Below are positions 57,846 through 64,000 of a DNA stretch of 64,000 nucleotides, piece by piece; position 1 is the first letter of the stretch, and each line of letters begins with the position of its first letter. The stretch is taken from the NCBI RefSeq assembly GCF_014836935.1, contig NZ_JACSPW010000001.1, positions 372,001 through 436,000 on the forward strand, written 5' to 3'. The notes below the pieces were generated by a model, which had not been told where the DNA came from, did not search any database, and saw only the letters and a program-made list of their open reading frames with translations. The translations under genes were made by a program, and so were the position numbers. This DNA is from Solibacillus merdavium (GTDB lineage: Bacteria > Bacillota > Bacilli > Bacillales_A > Planococcaceae).

Positions 57846-58733
57846 TTGACAGAACTAGGAGCTCGCTTGAAAGAAGCGAGATTAGCTAGAGGCTATAGTT
57901 TAGAAGATTTACAAAATATCACGAAGATTCAGAAGCGGTATTTAATTGGAATAGAAGAGGGCAATTATGCGATTATGCCCGGGTCATTTTATGTACGAGC
58001 TTTTATTAAGCAGTATGCAGAGGCTGTTGGATTGGATGCGGATGAAGTTTTAACAGAGTATCGTAAAGATATTCCGGAGATTCAGAAAGAAGAGGTAGCG
58101 CAATCTTTCTCACAAAGTCCAAGTCGACGTTCAATGAAGGCATCATCTAGTAATAAAATGATGGAAACAATGCCTAAAATAATAGTAGCTTTATTTGCAA
58201 TTGTTATTATCATTGTGATTACTACACTTTCTATGAAAAAAATAGGTAGTGTTCCAGATGTAGTGGAAGAAGATAATAAACCCGTTGAATATGAACAAAA
58301 TCCAAACTCAACACCGAGTAAACCTGTAGAAGATACAGTGGAAAACAACGAAGAAGATGAAGAACCAGTAGTAGAACCGATTGAAGAAGATCCTGAACCT
58401 GCACAAGTTATTAGCTCAGGTGTTGTTTCCGGTGAAGATACAACGTTTGAAGTATCCGGAACAGATACATTAAATGTCCGTGTTGAAGTGTCAGGCGATA
58501 CATGGGTTGGTATTCGTAATGAAAATCGTGATGAGAAAATCCCGGCACGTGTTTACAAAGCAGGAGAAATTGCGGAAAATGATTCAACATCAGATGGCTA
58601 TGCAAGAATTCGTTTAGGAAACTCAAAAGTGGCTAAAGTGTATATAAATGATGTAGAATTAACATACGCACAAGATCTTATGACGCAAAATATTATTTTG
58701 AAATTAGTGAATGAAGAACAACAAGGAGAGTAG
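57846..58733 (+). CDS. rodZ: RodZ-like cell-shape protein (YmfM), HTH-TM-DUF4115
   Basis: Membrane protein linking the elongation machinery to MreB. It has 295 residues from TTG 57846: a cytoplasmic Xre-type HTH (LKEARLARGYSLEDLQNITK), one membrane helix near residues 115-135 (IIVALFAIVIIIVITTLSM), a Pro/Glu-rich periplasmic-side linker, and a C-terminal DUF4115 beta domain. The TTG start was chosen because the upstream GTG 57837 lies in the ribosome-binding site AGTAGGTG. Confidence 0.92.
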   Translation: MTELGARLKEARLARGYSLEDLQNITKIQKRYLIGIEEGNYAIMPGSFYVRAFIKQYAEAVGLDADEVLTEYRKDIPEIQKEEVAQSFSQSPSRRSMKASSSNKMMETMPKIIVALFAIVIIIVITTLSMKKIGSVPDVVEEDNKPVEYEQNPNSTPSKPVEDTVENNEEDEEPVVEPIEEDPEPAQVISSGVVSGEDTTFEVSGTDTLNVRVEVSGDTWVGIRNENRDEKIPARVYKAGEIAENDSTSDGYARIRLGNSKVAKVYINDVELTYAQDLMTQNIILKLVNEEQQGE

Positions 58734-58756
58734 TCATCTATTAAGATGGCTCTTTT
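58732..58756 (+). terminator. Weak terminator-like hairpin between rodZ and pgsA
   Basis: Stem AGTCATCT / AGATGGCT (one G-T pair), ATTA loop, then CTTTTCTTT. It may only attenuate. Confidence 0.5.
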
Positions 58757-58779
58757 CTTTCGATGAAAGGTGTTAACAA

Positions 58780-59358
58780 ATGAACATTCCAAATAAGATT
58801 ACAGTCTCCCGCATTTTATTAATCCCAATATTTGTGATTATAATGATGTTTGATTTTGGTTGGGGGAATATGACGTTGTTTGGCGCAACGATGCAAGTGA
58901 ACTATTTTGTTGGTGCACTCGTTTTTATTTTAGCGTCCGCAACGGATTGGGTAGATGGCTATTATGCCCGAAAATATAATTTAGTGACGAATTTAGGGAA
59001 GTTTTTAGACCCGCTTGCAGATAAACTGCTCGTTTCAGCTGCTTTTATATTATTGGTGGAAATTGATTTAGCGCCTGCCTGGATTGTCATTATCATCATT
59101 TCACGTGAGTTTGCGGTAACAGGCTTACGACTGATTTTGGCCGGTCAAGGTGAAGTAGTGGCTGCAAATCAGCTTGGTAAAATTAAAACATGGGCCCAAA
59201 TTGTTGCGATTTCAGCATTGATTTTGCACAATACCATTTTTACTTTAGTTGGCATACCATTTGATATGATTATGCTATATGTTGCACTTTTCTTTACAGT
59301 ATGGTCTGGATGGGATTATTTCTACATTAACCGTCGTGTATTGTTGGATTCAAAATAA
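58780..59358 (+). CDS. pgsA: CDP-diacylglycerol-glycerol-3-phosphate 3-phosphatidyltransferase
   Basis: Makes phosphatidylglycerol phosphate from CDP-diacylglycerol. It has 192 residues with about five membrane segments and the CDP-alcohol phosphatidyltransferase signature: DWVDGYYARKYN followed by GKFLDPLADKLL. The position after rodZ matches B. subtilis. It consumes the product of CdsA encoded at 13.3 kb. Confidence 0.96.
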   Translation: MNIPNKITVSRILLIPIFVIIMMFDFGWGNMTLFGATMQVNYFVGALVFILASATDWVDGYYARKYNLVTNLGKFLDPLADKLLVSAAFILLVEIDLAPAWIVIIIISREFAVTGLRLILAGQGEVVAANQLGKIKTWAQIVAISALILHNTIFTLVGIPFDMIMLYVALFFTVWSGWDYFYINRRVLLDSK

Positions 59359-59518
59359 ATAAATATATTTCAAAAACTAGGTTAGATTTTCTTTATGGAT
59401 AGGAATAGTAGTATTATGAATCCATATAGGATAAAACAAATTCCCGCACTTTTACGTTTGTACGGGGGAGTGTTTTTCTAATCTAGTTTTTCTTTTATTT
59501 TATATAGGGGGTCTTTGA

Positions 59519-60778
59519 ATGAATGCAGAAATTATTGCGGTAGGATCGGAACTGTTATTGGGGCAAATCGCCAATACGAATGCAAAGTTTATTTCAAGTC
59601 AGCTATCTGAGCTTGGCATTAATGTATATTATCATACCGTTGTAGGAGACAATGAGGCGCGACTTCTAGAGGCAATCCGTATTGCAGAACAGCGTGCAGA
59701 CCTTATCATTTTCTCTGGCGGCTTAGGACCGACAAAGGATGATTTAACGAAGGAAACGATTGCAAAGCACTTAAATCGTAATTTGGTATTTGACGAGACA
59801 GCACTATATGCAATTGAAGAGTTCTTTTCGAAACAAAAACGTCCTATGACGGAAAACAACCGTAAACAGGCACTTGTATTGGAAGACTGCGATGTGCTGC
59901 TAAATCAGCATGGAATGGCACCAGGAATGTTTTTATCCGAAAATGACCGTATTTATATTTTGTTACCTGGACCACCAAAAGAGCTTGAGCCAATGTTCCA
60001 ATATGAAACAAAGCCGAAGCTAGCGGCACTTTTACATGATGGTGGCGTTATTTTATCGCATGTTCTGCGCTTTTATGGCATTGGGGAAGCTGAACTGGAA
60101 CACCGTATACAAAAAATATTGGATGAACAAACGAATCCTACCGTTGCGCCGCTTGCTTCAGATGGAGAAGTTATGCTGCGGATTACAGCGAAAGCGCAAA
60201 ATGAACAGCAAGCATTTCGTTTAATTGAATTAAAGAAACGTGAAATTTTGGATATCGTCGGAGAGTATTTTTACGGGGTTAATGATGAATCACTAGGTTT
60301 TAATCTTGTCCAAATGCTATTGGAAAATGAATTAACGATTTCTGCCGCAGAAAGTTTAACTGCCGGTCTGTTCCAATCAGAACTTGCGGAGATTCCTGGT
60401 GTCGCATCCGCTTTAATTGGCGGCGTCGTGACGTATACGAAGGAAACAAAAATAGAACAGCTCGGTATTTCTGCCGACCTTCTTGAAGAATATGGGATTG
60501 TAAGTAGTGAATGTGCTGCTGCAATGGCTACAAAAGTTCGCGAAAAATTTCATACAGATATTGGTATTGGGCTAACGGGCGCAGCAGGACCAGGCAGTCA
60601 TGACGGTCTACCTGCAGGGGCCATTTGGGTAGGAATTAGTATCTGCGACCTTGAGCCCTTCACGTATCGTTTGCAGCTAACAGGATCCAGAAACACAAAC
60701 CGGATTAGGGCGGTTAAATTTACATTCAGCTATTTAATGAGAGAGCTAGCGAAACAGGGTTATAAAAAGTTGATCTAG
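59519..60778 (+). CDS. cinA: CinA family protein (competence/damage-inducible, NMN deamidase-type)
   Basis: A 419-residue protein with an N-terminal MoCF-like domain (VGSELLLGQIANTNAKFIS, FSGGLGPTKDD) and a C-terminal PncC/CinA amidase domain (ISAAESLTAGLF, GLTGAAGPG). It is the standard gene before recA. The 160-base leader before it contains a TTCCCG/CGGGGGA hairpin (59443-59469 region), which may be a terminator of pgsA or a leader structure. Confidence 0.93.
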   Translation: MNAEIIAVGSELLLGQIANTNAKFISSQLSELGINVYYHTVVGDNEARLLEAIRIAEQRADLIIFSGGLGPTKDDLTKETIAKHLNRNLVFDETALYAIEEFFSKQKRPMTENNRKQALVLEDCDVLLNQHGMAPGMFLSENDRIYILLPGPPKELEPMFQYETKPKLAALLHDGGVILSHVLRFYGIGEAELEHRIQKILDEQTNPTVAPLASDGEVMLRITAKAQNEQQAFRLIELKKREILDIVGEYFYGVNDESLGFNLVQMLLENELTISAAESLTAGLFQSELAEIPGVASALIGGVVTYTKETKIEQLGISADLLEEYGIVSSECAAAMATKVREKFHTDIGIGLTGAAGPGSHDGLPAGAIWVGISICDLEPFTYRLQLTGSRNTNRIRAVKFTFSYLMRELAKQGYKKLI

Positions 60779-60840
60779 TTTAAGGTTTATTGGAAAACTG
60801 AGCCTTTGGAAGCGGAAAATAAGGCTTTCAGAAGATTTCT

Positions 60841-60873
60841 AAGAAAAAGCGAAAATATGTTCGCTTTTTTCTT
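60841..60873 (+). terminator. Rho-independent terminator between cinA and recA
   Basis: Stem AAGAAAAAGCGAA / TTCGCTTTTTTCTT (one bulged T) with loop AATATG. It overlaps the SOS-box candidate. Confidence 0.8.
60850..60863. promoter_or_regulatory. lexA box: Probable LexA (DinR) SOS box of recA
   Basis: CGAAAATATGTTCG differs by one base from the Gram-positive consensus CGAAC-N4-GTTCG. It ends 8 bases upstream of the recA -35, a position consistent with LexA control of recA. Confidence 0.7.
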
Positions 60874-60900
60874 GAATGTTATCTCATTAGCAAGTATAAT
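60872..60900 (+). promoter_or_regulatory. SigA promoter of recA
   Basis: TTGAAT, a 17-base spacer and a perfect TATAAT, 45 bases before the recA start. Confidence 0.82.
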
Positions 60901-60945
60901 AGAGACATAAGTTAAATAAAGCTTTTTTCTTAAGGAGGAAATAGT

Positions 60946-62010
60946 TTGAGCGATCGTAAAGCAGCGTTAGACATGGCGTTAAAACAAATAGAAAAACAAT
61001 TCGGTAAAGGTTCTGTCATGAAGTTGGGTGAAAATTCAAACCGACATATGGAGACAACTTCATCAGGCTCTATCGCAATTGATGCCGCATTAGGTATAGG
61101 CGGGTATCCACGTGGACGTATTGTGGAAGTATACGGACCAGAGTCTTCAGGTAAAACAACGGTAACTTTGCATGCCATTGCGGAAATTCAAGCAAATGGC
61201 GGAACAGCTGCATTTATCGATGCTGAACATGCATTAGACCCGGTATATGCACAAAAATTAGGTGTTAATATTGATGAGTTATTATTATCTCAACCGGATA
61301 CAGGTGAACAAGCACTTGAAATCGCAGAAGCCCTTGTACGTTCAGGCGCAATTGATATTATCGTAATCGACTCTGTTGCAGCATTAGTGCCAAAAGCAGA
61401 GATTGAAGGCGAAATGGGTGACTCACACATGGGTCTGCAAGCTCGTTTAATGTCCCAGGCATTACGTAAATTATCAGGTGTTATTAATAAATCAAATACA
61501 CTGGCAATTTTCATCAACCAAGTTCGTGAAAAAATCGGTGTAATGTTTGGTAACCCTGAAACAACAACTGGTGGACGTGCCCTTAAATTCTACTCATCTA
61601 TTCGTCTGGAAGTCCGTCGTGGTGAGGCAATTAAGCAAGGTACGGAAATTATCGGTAACAAAACAAAAATTAAAGTTGTAAAAAATAAAGTAGCACCACC
61701 ATTCCGAACAGCGGAAGTGGATATTATGTACGGCGAAGGGATTTCGAAAGAAGGAGAAATCGTCGATATCGGTGCAGACCTGGATATTATCCAAAAGAGC
61801 GGATCATGGTATTCATACAATAATGAACGAATTGGTCAAGGCCGTGAAAATGTAAAACAATTTTTAAAAGAAAATCCTGCAATTAAAGAGGACGTTACAG
61901 AAAAAATCCGTCAACATTTCGGAATCGGTGAGCTTGGCTATACAATCGGTGCCAATGACACAGCAGAAGAAGAAATCGACGAACTGGAATTATTTGAAGA
62001 AGAAAAATAA
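60946..62010 (+). CDS. recA: Recombinase RecA
   Basis: Strand-exchange and SOS co-protease ATPase. It has 354 residues from TTG 60946 behind TAAGGAGGAAA: Walker [29 protein letters not shown], loop L2 around [17 protein letters not shown], and an acidic C-terminal tail. Own promoter and an SOS-box candidate lie upstream, and a terminator lies downstream. No intein or insertion is present. Confidence 0.98.
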   Translation: MSDRKAALDMALKQIEKQFGKGSVMKLGENSNRHMETTSSGSIAIDAALGIGGYPRGRIVEVYGPESSGKTTVTLHAIAEIQANGGTAAFIDAEHALDPVYAQKLGVNIDELLLSQPDTGEQALEIAEALVRSGAIDIIVIDSVAALVPKAEIEGEMGDSHMGLQARLMSQALRKLSGVINKSNTLAIFINQVREKIGVMFGNPETTTGGRALKFYSSIRLEVRRGEAIKQGTEIIGNKTKIKVVKNKVAPPFRTAEVDIMYGEGISKEGEIVDIGADLDIIQKSGSWYSYNNERIGQGRENVKQFLKENPAIKEDVTEKIRQHFGIGELGYTIGANDTAEEEIDELELFEEEK

Positions 62011-62019
62011 TTATTGTGT

Positions 62020-62048
62020 ACCCAAGCGAATGGCTCCGCTTGGGTTTT
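62020..62048 (+). terminator. Rho-independent terminator after recA
   Basis: Stem ACCCAAGCG / CGCTTGGGT with an 8-base loop and TTTTATTT. Confidence 0.85.
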
Positions 62049-62106
62049 ATTTGTTTGTTTAGGGCAGGCAGGTTAGCTAGTAGCAAATGGCAATTATATA
62101 AGAGCA

Positions 62107-62261
62107 GTGACGAATATGTTGCTTGAAGTGGCGAATAAATTTCAAAGTGGCGATTAAATATAAGAGAGTGACGAATAAGTTACTGGAAGTGGCGAATACG
62201 CGCTGGGATTTGACGAATAAAATACAGGGAGTGACGAATAACCGGATGAATTTGGCGAATA
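62107..62261 (+). repeat. Eight-unit 21-bp periodic array of GTGRCGAATAA
   Basis: Units start at 62107, 62128, 62147, 62168, 62189, 62210, 62231 and 62252: spacing 21, 19, then 21 throughout. Core forms are GTGACGAATAA and GTGGCGAATAA (TTGACGAATAA and TTGGCGAATAT in two late units); a lone extra unit GTGTCGAATAA is at 62347. Spacers are more variable, with a recurring ...CTTGAA / ..CTGGAA end. It occupies the middle of the 560-base recA-rny gap, whose other contents are the recA terminator and the rny promoter. Confidence 0.82.
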
Positions 62262-62425
62262 TATGTTTAGGGAAGTTCTTTAAGCGATACTTTCTTCATA
62301 AAAATGTGAGAGAAAGTTGAGGAATGTGTCTATAAAAACTATATAAGTGTCGAATAAAGTTATCTTTCCGGCAAAAAAGTCTCTCAAATCAATAAATATA
62401 AAAAAACCTTTAAACATGGCTATTC

Positions 62426-62454
62426 TTGACATACCTAATTATGAACTATACAAT
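62426..62454 (+). promoter_or_regulatory. SigA promoter of rny
   Basis: Perfect TTGACA, a 17-base spacer and TACAAT, 117 bases before the rny ATG. Confidence 0.85.
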
Positions 62455-62570
62455 TAAAATGTATAATTTCTAAATTTTGAAATGAAATAGGCAATATGTT
62501 TGAATATTTGAAAACATATATAGCCGACTAGAAGAACATCAGACATATCAGCTTAGGAGGGATTAGTATT

Positions 62571-64000
62571 ATGGAAATGATTCTCCCTGCTTTGCTAGGA
62601 TTCGCTGTCGGTGTTGCTGTTATCTATTTTTACATGAAAAACGTGAATGAATCAAAAGTCACTGGTGCAAAGCATGTAGCTGAACAAATCGTAGAAGATG
62701 CGAAACGTGAAGCAGATGCTCTGAAAAAGGAAGCACTACTTGAAGCAAAGGATGAAACTCACAAATTTCGTTCTGAAGCAGAAAACGACATTCGTGACCG
62801 TCGTGGAGAGCTTCAGAAACAAGAGAACCGTTTATTGCAAAGAGAAGAAAATCTTGACCGCAAAGATGATGCTCTGAATAAAAGAGAGACGAGCCTAGAG
62901 CGTAAGGAAGAAGCTCTGGCAAGCAGACAACAGCATATTGAACAGATGGAAAGCAAAGTAGAAGAACTTGTTGCAAGTCAAAAAACAGAGCTTGAGCGTA
63001 TTGCGGCTCTGACACGTGAAGAAGCAAAAGAGGTCATTTTGAAGGAAGTTGAAAATGAACTTTCAACTGATATTGCAGTAATGACAAAAGAAGCGGAAAC
63101 ACGTGCGAAAGAAGATTCAGACAAAAAAGCTCGCGAAATATTATCACTTGCACTACAACGCTTTGCAGCTGACCATGTTGCCGAAACAACAGTGTCCGTT
63201 GTAAATTTACCAAATGATGAGATGAAAGGTCGCATCATTGGTCGTGAAGGTCGTAACATTCGAACACTGGAGACGCTAACTGGTATTGATTTAATTATTG
63301 ATGATACACCTGAAGCAGTTATTTTATCCGGCTTTGATCCGATTCGCCGTGAGACAGCACGCCTTGCACTAGAAAAGCTAGTTCAAGATGGTCGTATTCA
63401 CCCGGCACGTATTGAAGAAATGGTTGAAAAATCCCGTCGTGAAGTGGATGAACAAATCCGCGAAACAGGTGAGCAGACAACATTTGAAGTAGGTATTCAT
63501 AACCTACATCCAGATTTAATGAAAATTCTAGGTCGTATGAAATACCGTACAAGCTATGGTCAAAATGTATTAAAGCATTCTATCGAAGTTGCGCATTTAG
63601 CAGGGTTGCTTGCTGCAGAACTAGGTGAAGATGTTACATTAGCCCGTCGTGCAGGTTTATTGCATGATATTGGGAAAGCGATTGACCATGAAGTTGAAGG
63701 TAGCCACGTAGAAATCGGTGTGGAACTGGCAACGAAGTATAAAGAACATCCAGTGGTGATTAACTCAATTGCTTCTCACCACGGTGATACAGAAGCTACT
63801 TCTGTTATAGCAGTACTTGTAGCAGCAGCCGATGCATTATCAGCAGCTCGCCCGGGTGCCCGCAGTGAAACTCTTGAAAACTATATTCGCCGATTAGAAA
63901 AGCTTGAAGAAATTTCTGAAAGCTATGATGGTGTTGAAAAATCCTTTGCGATTCAAGCAGGTCGTGAAGTCCGCATTATCGTACAGCCTGAAAAGATTGA
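62571..64000 (+). CDS. rny: Ribonuclease Y (5' part, runs off the window)
   Basis: Membrane-anchored endoribonuclease that initiates mRNA decay. The frame is open from ATG 62571 (behind TTAGGAGGGA) to the end of the window, 476 codons. It has an N-terminal membrane helix (about residues 4-21), a long Lys/Glu/Arg coiled coil to about 190, a KH domain with [15 protein letters not shown], and an HD domain with the metal motif LLHDIGKA and SHHGD. About 40 residues are missing at the C-terminus. It complements the RNase J2 and PNPase genes in this window. Confidence 0.96.
   Translation, partial: MEMILPALLGFAVGVAVIYFYMKNVNESKVTGAKHVAEQIVEDAKREADALKKEALLEAKDETHKFRSEAENDIRDRRGELQKQENRLLQREENLDRKDDALNKRETSLERKEEALASRQQHIEQMESKVEELVASQKTELERIAALTREEAKEVILKEVENELSTDIAVMTKEAETRAKEDSDKKAREILSLALQRFAADHVAETTVSVVNLPNDEMKGRIIGREGRNIRTLETLTGIDLIIDDTPEAVILSGFDPIRRETARLALEKLVQDGRIHPARIEEMVEKSRREVDEQIRETGEQTTFEVGIHNLHPDLMKILGRMKYRTSYGQNVLKHSIEVAHLAGLLAAELGEDVTLARRAGLLHDIGKAIDHEVEGSHVEIGVELATKYKEHPVVINSIASHHGDTEATSVIAVLVAAADALSAARPGARSETLENYIRRLEKLEEISESYDGVEKSFAIQAGREVRIIVQPEKI

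Noticed and set aside
62107-62261. CRISPR array
   Set aside because: Repeats are only about 11 bases with 10-base, partly similar spacers, there are no cas genes, and the period is 21 bases.

Overview
The window is a contiguous, low-GC, gene-dense chromosomal segment of an endospore-forming, flagellated Bacillota bacterium. Gene order (flhF-flhG-che-sigD, rpsB-tsf-pyrH-frr-uppS-cdsA-dxr-rseP-proS-polC, rimP-nusA-infB-rbfA-truB-ribF-rpsO-pnp, mlpA-ymxH-dpaAB-asd-dapA-rnjB-ftsK/spoIIIE, ymfC-nup-ymfFHIJK-rodZ-pgsA-cinA-recA-rny) is the classical Bacillus subtilis order. Departures from that order (no dapG between asd and dapA, no tepA beside spoIIIE, a nup transporter between ymfC and ymfF, extra small genes around sigD) and the intergenic repeats suggest the Lysinibacillus/Solibacillus branch (Caryophanaceae/Planococcaceae). 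The genus is an inference; no rRNA or tRNA is present.

Layout. 1-8.7 kb: end of the fla/che operon, with a cheB interrupted by a one-base frameshift, then cheA, cheW, cheC, cheD, an unfamiliar membrane protein gene, sigD, a small unknown gene and a swrB-like gene. 8.7-23.5 kb: translation and envelope genes. 23.7-34.3 kb: the nusA-infB operon through pnp. 34.4-44.1 kb: M16 peptidase mlpA, a minus-strand GntR/ABC transporter operon, then sporulation and lysine/dipicolinate genes and RNase J2. 44.3-52.6 kb: SpoIIIE-type translocase, GntR regulator and a nucleoside-type ABC transporter. 53.2-62 kb: EF-P modification cluster ymfFHI, ymfJ, ymfK, rodZ, pgsA, cinA, recA. 62.57 kb to the end: rny, cut by the window edge.

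Almost all genes are on the plus strand; the only clear minus-strand unit is the GntR/ABC operon at 35.7-38.1 kb. Many operons end in well-formed rho-independent terminators, and several SigA-type promoters are readable (rpsB, uppS, pnp, recA, rny, the GntR operon).

The coding content is mostly conventional. The unexplained structure is in the intergenic DNA: (i) three copies of an about 190-bp element, each made of four imperfect palindromes at a fixed 50/62/51-bp spacing (18.87, 29.39 and, inverted, 38.20 kb); (ii) a family of long palindromes beside terminators, whose two best copies differ by compensatory changes in the two arms (23.6 and 32.0 kb, degenerate copy at 44.1 kb); (iii) an array of a GTGRCGAATAA motif at a nearly constant 21-bp period (62.1 kb); (iv) GC-richer structured repeats at 16.7 and 52.8 kb. 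No IS element, prophage, CRISPR array or defence system was seen.
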